From Pararge aegeria (lineage: Eukaryota; Arthropoda; Insecta; Lepidoptera; Nymphalidae): a stretch of DNA of 64,000 nucleotides. This document shows positions 34,867 to 45,285 of this stretch, piece by piece. The stretch lies in assembly GCF_905163445.1 (NCBI RefSeq), contig NC_053183.1:806001-870000 (forward strand), read 5' to 3'. How positions within the stretch are numbered: position 1 is the first letter of the stretch; each line of letters begins with the position of its first letter. Under the pieces are notes generated by a model, which was given only the letters and a program-made list of their open reading frames with translations, ran no database searches and was not told where the DNA came from. The position numbers and the translations under genes are program-made.

Positions 34867-35108
34867 GTTTTTTTTTCATTCCACTACAAGTTAGCTCTTG
34901 ACTACAATCTCACGTGCTGGTTAGTGATGATGCAGTCTAAGATGGTAACGACATTCTGTTAGGGGTATAGCAGTTATGTTCAACCCATACTCCTAATTGG
35001 TTTCCACATACGACATCATCGGAACGCTATATGGCTATGAGGCACGTCCCACTAAAAACCCACTAAAAACCACGGCGCTTACCACTGCGCCATCCACGGA
35101 AGTCGTCG
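34867..35108 (-). mobile_element. SINE family 3, minus copy with deleted B-box region
   Basis: Reversed, it starts TCCGTGGATGGCGCAGTGGT, jumps to the body (CGGAACGCTATATGG-equivalent reversed, TGAACATAACTGCTATACCC, CTAACAGAATG, TCTTAGACTGCATCATCACT) and ends in an A-rich tail. The B-box interval seen at 40720-40760 is missing, so Pol III transcription is unlikely. Confidence 0.65.
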
Positions 35109-35997
35109 TATTAATAACTACCTGTCTCTGTCTCTTTTTCCTTTTAAATAATACATTTTGACATGACCAGTTGGTAAAGTGTACGCGGAAAAAATACTAA
35201 ATAGTAAATTAGTCAAAACGTTTTTTTTTTTTATTAAATACTTTATTTTTATTTTGTTGCGGCTTTTAGAGATCCGAATTTGAATTTATTTCGTGCTCCG
35301 GAGAGCATGTTATAATCACGCCAATAGCTGTGAGCGTACTCGCAGAGTCTCTTCACGCATTATAAATCGGGCGCATTACCTTTATTACCACTTTTTTGAT
35401 TAACAAAACCATTACCAACAGTCGTCTTTGTTTTACAGATAGCTGCAGTCCCGATTACTACCATTAGAAAAACATATTAAAGGTTCTACTTCGTAGCAGC
35501 TTACAAGTTATTATTTTCTAGTTTTTCAACCAATAAAGTTTAAACATTGTAAACTATACATTGTATTTCACGCAGATAAAACGGGTGCAATAGTGAAGAG
35601 AAACCTCGGCGAGTTAACCGAGTAGAAATCAAAGATTGTGTCACGGCTGCCATCATTACGCCCCAGTAAACACTGCCTGATTACAGCCTTTTAGTTTTTA
35701 CCTGCTCCGTCAACGACTGCTGTGAAAGGCGTGCGAAACTATTGTGAAAATTCAAAATGCCATTAGTATTAATTAAGACCAAAATGCCAGCCGTTCGGCC
35801 TCAGCATGCACGTTGCTAGAAGGTGTCGAACTGATTCAGAAAAAGCTACAACAATTAAACATTCTTTCTAACTAGTTAAATAAACAGAAATACTCGCCAA
35901 TATTTCTGAAATGAAAATGTATGATTTAAATAATTGAACATAAAAATTAAATATTTAACAACCCTAAATAATCACTAAAATTTGAGATAAAAGGGTA
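35109..35997. other. No feature recognised
   Basis: AT-rich, with a run of T at 35221-35232. No repeat or exon supported. Confidence 0.35.
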
Positions 35998-36034
35998 GAT
36001 GACTATGTGCATTGTCGTAGTATTTATTTATTTA
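35998..36034 (+). mobile_element. Metulj SINE 3' end, split by a Helitron-like insertion
   Basis: TAGATGACTATGTGCATTGT and CGTAGTATTTATTTATTTA are the last bases of Metulj. The Helitron-like element begins directly after, between A and C of ACTAG. Confidence 0.55.
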
Positions 36035-36522
36035 CTAGCTGTTGCCCGCGACTTCGTCTGCTTTTGATTTTGTTTTTTGATGTGACATTCAATTTAGTTG
36101 TAGTTCTAAAAAAATTAAAAGTATTCAGTATTGCTAAGCCTTAAATGAGGGGTTTGCTGCTATCTTCTGAGGAGTTCTGTCCTCTATCTCCAACCACACT
36201 TATCAGATCTACACAAAGTTTGGGCAAAATTAAACACATATTATAACCTCTGTAGTACAAAAATAATTATTTAAATCGGATATAATTTGTCGGAGTTACG
36301 GTGAAAAATCGTCAAACACTTTTATCCCCTCTCTCGAAGGAACCGAGCTTAAGGTCGGGATAAAACGTATCCTATATTACTTCTAACCTTTCCTAGAATA
36401 TGTGTACAAAGTTTCATGAGGATCGGTTTAGTAGTTTTTGTGTGAAAGCGTATAATAATAATAGGGAAGTAGGGAAGTAAAAGTAAGTAAGTAGGGAAGA
36501 GATAGGGAAGTAGGGATAGGGA
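36035..36522 (-). mobile_element. Helitron-like family A, complete, with expanded GGGAAGTA repeats
   Basis: CTAG at 36035-36038; reversed 5' end GGGA at 36519-36522, followed by T. The TC-proximal end is lengthened by repeated GGGAAGTA/AAGTAAGTA units (about 36463-36516), unlike the copy at 30258. The conserved interior (CCTAGAATATGTGTACAAAG, GAGGATCGGTTTAGTAG) is present. Confidence 0.7.
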
Positions 36523-37081
36523 TTTTATGTATTTCTGGGCTGCACCAAAAATAACTGAAGTGAAGCGCTTTGATTGAACAAGATAAAGTTTTCTAATGGG
36601 AGTATAAAAGCCAAGTGCATCCGAAGCTTGGAGCTAATCGATCACACCAATGTCGCTAAATCACTTGGCAATTAATCTTGCGCCGCGTTCAAGTGAAAGC
36701 ATGAAACTTCATGTGGGAAAACCTTAGCAGTCTAGAGTACGCTACACTAGACCAACGCGCCATCATTTTGTCGGTAAAAATGTCACTTCACAGACAATAA
36801 CATGCCTTCTAAATGTTGATCCACCAAACAATTCTCTTCATCCATAAATTAAAATACTGGACGCTGATTTATTAGTGTTTATAGAGAAAATTTAAAAATT
36901 TATTAGTAACAAAATATGGTGAGTAAAGCTGCATGCTGCACCGAGAGAGGGTTTTTGTAATCGGTATACCTGTCGTTGGTCTTCAGATAAATACATTATA
37001 TGACTCATTTATATCCTATATATGATTTACGTTTACTGAATTGGTGTTACTATGGAGTATCACACCTGATGGGTAGGATAG

Positions 37082-37133
37082 GTTTTAAAACTACATGTTA
37101 TGGTAGGGTATACATAACATGTAGTTTTAAAAC
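37082..37133. repeat. Perfect 21-bp inverted repeat with 10-bp loop
   Basis: The arms at 37082-37102 and 37113-37133 are exactly complementary (left arm begins GTTTTAAAACTACATG). Weak similarity continues outward (GGTAGGA left, CTCTACC right). Possibly the core of a foldback element; no target duplication recognised. Confidence 0.7.
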
Positions 37134-38687
37134 ATCAACACTCTACCACCTGTTTCTGAAGGCTACGGGATATCCTAGTCGCTGGTCCGTAATTTACTAC
37201 AGTGGACTCCCAGTAATACGGCCATTGTCTAATGCGGCGGCCCCAACGGTCTTCTTTCAAGATCAGGGTTGCCACTTCATTGCTAGTGGTCTCCACACTT
37301 GGTAGCCTTTATCGTGAAGACCATGAATGACTTCTTATTTTGTTTAACAAGCGACTAAAAGTAAGTGTCCTTAGTTTTAGGATCTAAATATTAAAGATAA
37401 AATATATTATAGGAACCAAGATACAAGTAGATACATACGATGAGTTAGGGTTGGTAAAATAAATAAATCATACTTATACATAATTTTTTTTTTGCTTGTA
37501 TTTATATACAATCGGTATATTATATGTATTAAATATATATACCAAGATATTTGTATTTTATAGGTAACTGACTATCGATGTATTGTATAAAAACTCCGCA
37601 AAATACCTAAATAAAGATACATGATATTAAAATAAAGCTGATCAATAGTCGGCAGTCTGCGCCTGACCTCATGTGGGAAAAGTATAGAGAATGTGTATTA
37701 TGCACTAAACAATTACCCGCGCGGCGAGCAACCGTTACTTGATTATTGAAACAACACAAATTAATGATCGTCGATAACGACAGGAAATGGGAAAAGTGTT
37801 CGATTTATTTGCATGCAATTGAATGCAATCAATAAAAATAATACTACTTACTTTCTTTAGAGTTCCTTAACATCGTTCAGAAAACAACCAATGGTCATAT
37901 AGAAATAAATTGAATAAAATCAAAATTTCGACGAACCAATATTTAAAAAGAAAATGGATTGTAAAAGTATCAATATTGAAAGTAAAAGGATAAAGGATAA
38001 CGGAAAAGGATATTCAAAAAATCGTAAAAAGTGTAAGACAAAAATCTATTAAGGCTTAAAAAAAGGTTAAGTATTAATTGCTCTAACTTCACAGCTAAAT
38101 ATTAATAAAAAAAAGTTTGTTGAGTGCTTCTTTTTATAGCAGGGTAGTTGGGAAACACGACTTAGGTTTTAATTTAACGAATGCAGTTATCGCCATCGCC
38201 TCTCAATGATGGAACCGTTTAGAACACCGTTTAGTTTTAGGTTACGAATGTTGTGTAGCTATCACGTCAGAATAGTGGAAGCATATATATGTATAAACGC
38301 TCTTCGCGGTCTTCATGAATAAATACTTTTCGATTTTCTTTTAGATTTCGGTAAACAAATTAAATATCGTAATCCTTAGTCTGCACACAAAATTAGACTG
38401 CGATAATCTTAATTGTAAAAACAACCGTTTGGAACAACACATACGGCATACTCGAAAAGTAGAGCACATTGACCTCGATAGCAAACGAGTTAACTAGGTA
38501 CTCGTGAACTATAGCTCGAAGTTTTTATCAGAGTTTTACTTTGGAGTACCTTATTCAGTAGTTCGATTATTCAGTATATTGGTCAAGGCAAACGAATAGC
38601 GTTTCCCCTGGGTCGAAGCTACACGTCAGTCGACAGAAACTTGATATACCTGCCTCATTCACAGATTTATAAGGGGTTTTCTCTTTT
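37134..38687. other. Unassigned, AT-rich; one possible conserved patch
   Basis: Mostly AT-rich. 37640-37790 is more mixed and contains TGTGGGAAAAG, a match to the Su(H) consensus YGTGRGAA, and homeodomain-like TTAATGATC. These could be chance. Confidence 0.3.
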
Positions 38688-38890
38688 TATTTTTCTGTTC
38701 CTTCCTCTATTCCTCCGACATGGTGATCGGAAACTTTTCTAGGTCGGTACTATAGTGGTTGCTTATTTTTTTACCTGTCAATTCTAAATATTTTGGACTA
38801 CATACTATATATATATTATAAGTCTTTACATTTATCGTTACAAATAACATCTAATAAAAAACATAAGTTTTCTTTCTTTTTTTTGGTCTC
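38688..38890 (-). mobile_element. Second copy of the poly(A)-tailed short insertion
   Basis: TTTTTCTGTTCCTTCCTCTA, TTCCTCCGACATGGTGATCG and TTCTAGGTCGGTACTA follow the same order as 21270-21335, and a T-rich segment closes the other side. Divergence is high and no target duplication was found. Confidence 0.5.
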
Positions 38891-39018
38891 TTTTCCTCTT
38901 TTTCACATTTTTATTTTCTCACACAAATAGGATGGCCTAGGACTTTCTCCATCTTTCGATCCCGTCCGATTTTATCCAAACCAGTAGGTGTGGTTTATTT
39001 TTTGTAGTTTATACATTA

Positions 39019-39813
39019 TCTATACTTATAATAAAACTGTAACTTGAAGATTTCAGTACATTTAATATATTTCGAAAATTTTGACTGGGGGAAGCTTTAT
39101 ATTCGATACCGAGTCCAAAACAGATTTTAGTTTAATTTTTTTCTGTCTGTCTGTCTGTCTATCTGTCCGGGCTTCACGTGAAAACTACTGAACGGATTTA
39201 AATAAAATTAGGTACAGTGGTAGCTGATATCCCGATAAACAATAAGTTTCCTCCGGGATATGGAATGAAATTTTTTATCATTTTTACTTCATATCTCCGT
39301 TAAATTTGCACCGATTTTAATCATTCTTGTTTTATTTGACAGGGTGTACTACCAAGCATGTATTGTCTAATTTTAATAAAGATCTGATGAATATTGTCGG
39401 AGATCAAGGACATAATTCTTCACAGATAACAGCAAGTCGCAAGGCACAACGATCGAATGTATGCGTGCCATCCTACTAATATTATAAATGCGAAAGTATT
39501 TGAGAATAGATGTATGGTTGGATGTATGTATGGATGGATGTTTGTTACGCTTGAACGACACAACGAATGAACCGATTTGGCTAAAATTTGGCAGAGATAC
39601 CTAAAATATAGTCTGGCATAGCTCATAGGCTTCTTTTTATCCCGGAGAAGAAAACAGCTTCTACAGGATGGCTGCGCTATTTTTTCCCCATTTTTCTTTC
39701 AATATCCGCGCAACGAAGTTTTAGACGACGTGATGTGGTTTTTTAGATAGGCATAATTGACGTGGTGTCTTTAAGTCGACTTATTCGCCGATCAAGTCGC
39801 GCGGGTCCGCTAG
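39019..39813 (+). mobile_element. Helitron-like family B, complete 795-bp copy
   Basis: It starts TCTATACTTATAATAAAACT after an A and ends GCGCGGGTCCGCTAG before a T. It contains a (GTCT)n tract at 39146-39163 and a (GGAT/GTAT)n tract at 39518-39540. The reversed copy at 51512-52197 shares both halves and the junction word ATGCGTGCCATCCTACT, so the whole is one element. No Rep/helicase coding sequence. Confidence 0.7.
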
Positions 39814-40231
39814 TTACATTCTAAATGTACCAAATCCGAATAGTGCACAGGCAATTTTAGTTCCCGTGGGAGCATCTTGCTCTTGTTTTTTCTAGGCTAA
39901 TAATTATTCTATGTCCATCTCCAGGGTGCCAGATTCGGACATCTGCGCCAATTCATCGGTGCAGCGATTAAACTGAACAAACAGACATCCTTTCCTATGT
40001 AATATACTATGCATTACTGGTTTTAGCTTTCAAATGCTAACCAAATATCTTCGCTATGTTACTTCACATGTGAAAACTACTTAAAGCCGTCGAAATTTTA
40101 CTACTACCTATTTTAAAAAGTATTTCCCGAGGGAGGATAAAAACATGCGAATAGGGCAAAATAAACTGTAAAGAATTCGTATTTATAACCGCCACCGCTT
40201 TTAAGATGATTAAGAACAATGTATATTTTGA

Positions 40232-40290
40232 CGCACACACGCACACACGCACACACGCACACACACACACACACACACGGACACACACAC
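40232..40290. repeat. CA/GCACAC microsatellite
   Basis: ACGCACACACGCACACACGC units pass into pure (CA)n. Cys/Val-rich open frames across it are artefacts of the repeat. Confidence 0.95.
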
Positions 40291-40688
40291 CCACATACCC
40301 AAACACCCACGCATGCACTTCCGTCACGTGTTGTTGCCGTGGCTTCTTTTTAGTTTGTAATGTGTCGTTGATAACCTAATGGCCTGATTAGTTATAAGAT
40401 ACACAGATGCATTTTTAACTTGTTTATTTAGTTTTAGGCTGATGTGAGTAGTCACCTAGATACTGCGCTGACAAGTTAATGACCCGACATCGACGACAAA
40501 GCATCTTGTTTAGTTAGTTTAGTTATTTTTTTTGTTTATTCGTTGCAATCTTTTTGTATAAAACAGTACGTGACTGAAAACATACAACTTCGTCCGGTAG
40601 CTTCATAAAAGCTCATACAACTTGTCAACTTGTTCATCAAAGGGTGTAGCGGATTTTATTCCTCAACCTCCTTCAGTTCCTTTTAGAC

Positions 40689-40990
40689 GACCTCCGTGGC
40701 GCAACGGTGAGCGTTGTGAATTTAAGTAGGACGTCCCGGGTATGATTCCCGGCAGAGGCGATTTGGGAATTTAATATTCCTGAATTTTCTCCGGTCCAGT
40801 GGAAGGCTTTAGGCATAGGCTAGTTACCACTCTACCGACACAGGCGTTTCGTGCGATGTCGTTTAGAAACCGATTATGGGGTTTGCCTACCATACTCACT
40901 AACAGGTTATCCCGCTACCATCTTAGACTGCATCATTGCTCACCAGGTGACATTTCAGTCAAGGGCTAACCTGTAGTGGATTTTTTTTTT
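40689..40990 (+). mobile_element. SINE family 3, full-length copy
   Basis: A-box TGGCGCAACGGTGAGCG and B-box CGGGTATGATTCCCGG, then GAGGCGATTTGGGAATTT, GAAACCGATTATGGGGTTTG, ACTAACAGGTTATCCCGCTA, TCTTAGACTGCATCATTGCT and a poly(T) end. It is the best reference copy of the family in this window and sits tail-to-tail with the next entry. Confidence 0.8.
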
Positions 40991-40996
40991 AAAAGG

Positions 40997-41120
40997 AAAA
41001 AAAAATCGGCTTGCCCTAACTGCAATGCTACCTGATGGTAAATGTTGATGTAGAGATCGAACCTGTAAGGGGTATGAAGTTATATTAAACACATAATCCT
41101 GATCGGTTTCTACGCGAGAT
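40997..41120 (-). mobile_element. SINE family 3, inverted 5'-truncated copy
   Basis: Reversed, it reads GTAGAAACCGATCAGGATTA, TTTAATATAACTTCATACCC, CTTACAGG and ends in a poly(T) mirroring that of the preceding copy. The two tails meet around 40981-41005 (T run, AAAAGG, A run). Confidence 0.65.
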
Positions 41121-41888
41121 TGTATTGACGCGACTTCGACATAAAAAAGTATTGTGGTGCACTAGCTAAGGATTTTTTGGAGTTTACTCCTTAAGAATCG
41201 ATTTTCATATATAAGGCGCCCGGTATGAGAAAAATGTGAGTAGTAAAATCTACTGATGAATGACATCGTTACGTTTTCGCTTTGCGACGTTGCATGCCCG
41301 GCAACTGTGATGCGCGATCATGCAACGTCGCTTTCTTTTAATTAACTTATTTTTTGTGTAAATATACCTATTCCTAAATCTGTTAAACAGGGTGTAAAAG
41401 TGAAAGTATTTTTACACGCAACCGCAATTAAAAATTATAAATGTTTATTTTTTTCAAATCAGCCCCTATTGGGAAAGGTCGGGGATAGTCATTTTGTATG
41501 TTAGTACTGGACATCCATGAAATATTGTTAGTTTCGTGGGAAACCAACCATCTCGTCTTGGCCATAATTGGAAATTACTATGCAAATTATATGATGAAAA
41601 TTTAATTTTGCCAACGTAAATAATTATGAAGCGTAAAAGCTTCCGCTCAAGTGATTTGATGAAATTCCCAACATGACACAATTTCATTGCACGTAAGTAT
41701 TTTAACTTGCACTCTTCTCATTTCATAGTTTATAAATAATATTTTTAAAATTAAATTATTATATTGCAGGATGAAAAACAAGCTTCATTTACCGTGACAA
41801 TCCGACAGTTTATATGTACGATGTTATTTATAATCAAAAAAAAAACACTATTATCGAATAAACAAATGACAATAATATCTACGGTGTC
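41121..41888. other. No feature recognised
   Basis: Unassigned DNA. A GC-richer word pair TTGCGACGTTGCATGC and TGCAACGTCGC (about 41282-41331) forms a loose inverted repeat. Confidence 0.35.
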
Positions 41889-42146
41889 TACCGGTGCTAT
41901 TGGCGCAGTGGGTAGAAGCTCGACTTCACTTTCTGTGGGCCGCATTCATCTCTCCCAGAACAGAATAATGATTGTAAAATTGTTAAATCTTGATGTTGGA
42001 AAAGAAGAACTGCTGAGTTTCTTTGCGGCTTCTTCTCGGTGGAATCTGCCTATCGAACCGGTGGAAGAGTCACTACAAACAGACAGACTAGACGTTTCAA
42101 AAAGTCTTCTTGAAAACTATGCACTTGAATTTGTATTTGAATAAAC
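41889..42146 (+). mobile_element. tRNA-derived SINE family 4 (shared head, different tail)
   Basis: The head TTGGCGCAGTGGGTAGAAGC, TCGACTTCACTTTCTGTGGG is that of the GAT-tail SINE. The body is different: AAGAAGAACTGCTGAGTTTC, TTCTTCTCGGTGGAATCTGC, GAACCGGTGGAAGAGTCACT, GACGTTTCAAAAAG, ending in TTGAATTTGTATTTGAAT. A 126-codon open frame across it is accidental. Confidence 0.75.
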
Positions 42147-42282
42147 AGAACTTCCAAAACACTTTAACTACGCACGTATCGCTGCAATAACGCAATGCTG
42201 CTTTGCACCAGAAACAAGCACAATATTGTAATTCCCCGGACGAACTTTGAAATAAGCTCTACTATTACAAGCTCTCGTCATA

Positions 42283-42524
42283 TCAACCCATTATGGGCAC
42301 ACCACGGGGCGCGGGTCACCTCGAACAATGAGAAGGGTCTAGAGCGTAGTCCACCACGCTGGCCCAGCGCAAATTGGCGGAATCTACAAGCCTTTGAGAA
42401 CATTATAGAGAACTCTCAAACATTCAGGTTTTCTCGCGACGTTTTCCTTCACCGTTGATAAAAACGCACTAAACTTAAAAACTTAGAGAAAGTGAAGCCG
42501 ATGTCCTAGACTATCACAGCTGAC
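42283..42524 (-). mobile_element. SINE (GAT-tail family), near-complete minus copy
   Basis: It starts ATATCAACCCATTATGGGCA, passes GTAGTCCACCACGCTGGCCC and AGCCTTTGAGAACATTATAG, and ends at the head (AAGTGAAGCCGATGTCCTAG). It lies only about 130 bp from the family 4 copy, which has the opposite orientation. Confidence 0.75.
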
Positions 42525-42649
42525 AACATCTCAGCTCTTCTACTACTACTTAAATATATGGAAATAAATTCATAGATTCTTCAAAATACGTTATCTAAGT
42601 AATTTTCGCTGCAATAACGCATTATGAAATACGCAATTTCATTACATAA

Positions 42650-42905
42650 CCTGGCAATGTAGTCAGCATGGCGGAGACAGATCCGTGACAATATCGCAAT
42701 GGAGAAAATAGTTAATGCTCTGCATCCCAACGGGCGCGAGTGAGAGATCGCGCATAGGTGCGCCCTCGCGCCGCGTAGTGGGAAGCAGGCAGTTAGCGTG
42801 ACCCCACGGGATGCACAGGAATGCGCGGCCGTCCGGCCCAATTGACTGAGTGCTGACGATCACATCCAGTGCAAGGTGGATGTCGACTAGCAGTCTGCAC
42901 AACTT
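42650..42905. other. GC-rich island of unknown nature
   Basis: CpG-rich DNA (GGTGCGCCCTCGCGCCGCGT, GAATGCGCGGCCGTCCGGCC) within AT-rich repeats. The minus strand is open for 79 codons or more (42663-42902), containing STQSIGPDGRAFLCIPWGH and TTRREGAPMRDLSLAPVGM, without a recognisable domain. It could be an exon, promoter island or unknown repeat. Confidence 0.35.
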
Positions 42906-42910
42906 TTGTA

Positions 42911-43610
42911 TCTATACTAATATTAAGAGGTAAAGTTTGTGAGGTTGTGGTAATCTCTGGATCTACTTAACCAATTTCGGTAGTTTTTTTAACCAACTTA
43001 AAAAAGGACGAGGTTCTCAATTCGTTGGAATCTTTTTTTTGAAAGTAAGTTACCCGATTACTCGTAGACGCTTAAACCGATTGTTTTTTGTTTAAAGGGG
43101 CATATTTCCAGGTGGTCCCATTTAAATTTTATCGAAATCGGTCGAGCTGTTATTAACAAAATCAACAATAATGTAATCCAAAGTAGCAAAATTTGTTTTC
43201 TTGTTAGTTCCTGGGCGTACGTTGAAGTCGGTTTTTTATAATTTAAAAATAATTTAGTATCAATAAAAAACTACATTATTTCTGAGTGTCATGTTAATGG
43301 CTATATATATTAACTCCAAAAAATTAAGACGTTTTCATTCACGACAACCTTTCTTACGATCGCTGCCTTAACGTATAGAGATATATATCGAATCGTAAAG
43401 AAAAATTATAGAGCCCTTATAATGCATACAAAAATGTCAGCTACAGAAATAATTACCATACGAGGCCATAGCGGGTCGCTACTGAACTACTGAAACAACA
43501 GAACTGATTTTAATAATTCTTCATTTGTAAAGAAGTCAGAAGACAATGCTGTAACGTCCTAAAGTAAACGCGAGTGAAACCGCGGGGATCAGCATGTACA
43601 TATTTTTATA
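42911..43610 (+). mobile_element. Degenerate Helitron-like element, interrupted
   Basis: It starts TCTATACTAATATTAAGAGG and ends in a decayed GCGGGGATCAGCATGT, comparable to GCGGGCAACAGCTAGT. The first part stops at the inserted repeat (42989-43240). The later part holds AACAGAACTGATTTTAATAA and AACGCGAGTGAAACCGCGGG. Confidence 0.5.
42989..43240. mobile_element. Nested repeat with inverted ends (AACCGACTT type)
   Basis: Left AACCAACTTAAAAAAGGACG and right (reversed) AACCGACTTCAACGTACGCC give inverted ends. GAGGTTCTCAATTCG and GTTACCCGATTACTCGTAGA are internal landmarks of what I recall as a common lepidopteran repeat. It lies inside the Helitron-like element above, so it inserted later. Confidence 0.55.
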
Positions 43611-43615
43611 CACTA

Positions 43616-44001
43616 CTAGCGTACCCAGCCCGCTTCGCCGGGCTAGAATTTGCTTTAGTTTATTTAAACAATAAACTTACATCATTAAATTTTTAATTTA
43701 AGTCTCATCATATAATAAATCATTTATTATCTCCGTATTCATTCTCTTCTATTTTCTTCTCAATCGGGTGAAGATCATTATCTACACCCATGTACACCCA
43801 ACAATATAATATCATATAGTAAAAAAAAGCTGTATTTGACAGTTTGACAGTTCAAAAATAGGAGTGCTCCGATTGTCACCAAACTTTACAGGATTACTCG
43901 CCAGGTCAATCCGGAGATTCCCTGAAAGTTTTATTGAAATCGGTCCAGCCGTTTCGGAGCCTATACGGAACATACCTACACTTTCTCTTTTATATAAAAT
44001 C

Positions 44002-44037
<36 letters not shown>
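43616..44037 (-). mobile_element. Helitron-like element, family C, with clear 3' hairpin
   Basis: On the minus strand it ends AGCCCG-GCGAAG-CGGGCT followed by GGGTACGCTAG: a 6-bp GC stem 11 bases from CTAG, the textbook Helitron 3' structure. The other end is TCTATCTATCTATC after an A, with T following CTAG. ATCGGTCCAGCCGTTTCGGA (plus strand) is an internal landmark shared with family D. Confidence 0.75.
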
Positions 44038-44039
<2 letters not shown>

Positions 44040-44598
44040 TATTTGTTATCAGTGCAATTTAAGCGCCTTTCTGAATAAAGAAGTATTTGATTTTGACTAT
44101 AATTGGTTACGCGAAACTACACACGTTTGAGAGAAGGACTCTATAGCTAAAAACTGTTTGTTATTCGTATATCCAGTTCACCGTCTATCTTTTTCCTTTA
44201 ATCAGAGCTTCTATCGTGCTCAACGGAATACGCGATCGGAATGAATAAGTAGGTACTCAAGTCCCAACGGGGCTTAGGAAGTGTTCGGCGTTAAGCGAAC
44301 AAGGTCAGGACATTGTCGACGTGACCTCTACCTTGATTCTGTAAGATATCAACTCGGTGCAAGGAACTCGTTTAAGATAAGTGTAATCAGCTATTCTTAG
44401 ATGCAATATAAATGGAAAGACATCATCGTTTATTGTATTGAACAAACAATTTTATTACCGACTAAAGCATGCCCTCTGTTTAAGAGATCCTTCATCTATA
44501 CCGAAAATATATTCATCGGGGTACCTACGTGGGGACAAAACTCTTCTTACTACCGAAAATGATAAATCTAATAACGCACACAAAGACGCTAGCGTCCG

Positions 44599-44790
44599 CT
44601 AGTTATACATAATCACAACGTATTCCATCCAAACGGGCCGTGTCTCTATAGCGAGAGTCGCAAACACTTCCGTCGACTTAGACTCCGTGTCGCTCGACGG
44701 GTCTGGAATGTTATCTGCCAGCACGACTGTTATATCACGCGCTTCCTGCCGGCGCCGCTTAGTGTCAAGAGTCCAGCATTTTTTGTTTAT
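44599..44790 (-). CDS. Candidate coding exon of an unidentified protein
   Basis: The minus strand is open for 63 codons from 44790 to TAG at 44599-44601. It has no start codon, consistent with an internal exon. The peptide is mixed in composition: KRRRQEARDITVVLADNIPD, then DPSSDTESKSTEVFATLAIE, TRPVWMEYVV. The core (44610-44765) is clearly GC-richer than its surroundings. Possible acceptors are ACACTAAG|CGG and CCGGCAG|GAA, both phase 0. That does not fit the phase-2 donor of the EEIG1-like exon at 50638, so it is not simply the next exon. The stop lies in a CTAG word bordering a repeat, so the true 3' border may have been overwritten. Family not recognised. Confidence 0.4.
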   Translation of the reverse strand: MNKKCWTLDTKRRRQEARDITVVLADNIPDPSSDTESKSTEVFATLAIETRPVWMEYVVIMYN

Positions 44791-44954
44791 TTACTAAATA
44801 TTTACAAACATCACTTAATTCCCACTATTGTGGACATAAGAACCAGTCGGCTGTTTAATACCTATTAAAAAAACACTTTGTTACTGAAAAAAAGTTAATC
44901 ATAAATATTCAAACTATTTTTTTAAACAAAATGTTTACAACCTAATATTTAATA

Positions 44955-45285
44955 CTAGCTTCTGCCCGCGTCTTCTTCTGCATGGACTTCAGAATTGGGT
45001 GTAAAGCTTCGCTCGTTAAAAAAGTTTAATCTTACCGCGGGAACTATTTGAGAGATCGTATAGAAAGTGCATGTCCTTTTCCATAGCTTAGGCGACATGC
45101 ATGCCAAATTTCAAACCTGTCAACCCGCGGCTTAGCTTGTAAACAATTTTAAATTTTTCCTACTAACTACCTTAAGGAATCAGTATAAAATGTATGCTCT
45201 TTTCCAGGACAAAGGCTACATGCATGCCAAATTTCATCCAAATACGTTTTTGCGTTTTAACCTGAAGCGGCTTAACGGCTTACCG
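44955..45285 (-). mobile_element. Degenerate CTAG-ended repeat
   Basis: It starts CTAGCTTCTGCCCGCGTCTT after an A, the reversed Helitron-type end. Internally CATGCATGCCAAATTTCA occurs twice (about 45098 and 45221), indicating an internal duplication. The TC end is not recognised. Confidence 0.5.

Noticed and set aside
40064..40327. Cys/Val-rich open frames
   Set aside because: They translate the (CA)n microsatellite.
41764..42144. 126-codon open frame
   Set aside because: It runs through the family 4 SINE, whose tRNA-like head and body explain the sequence.
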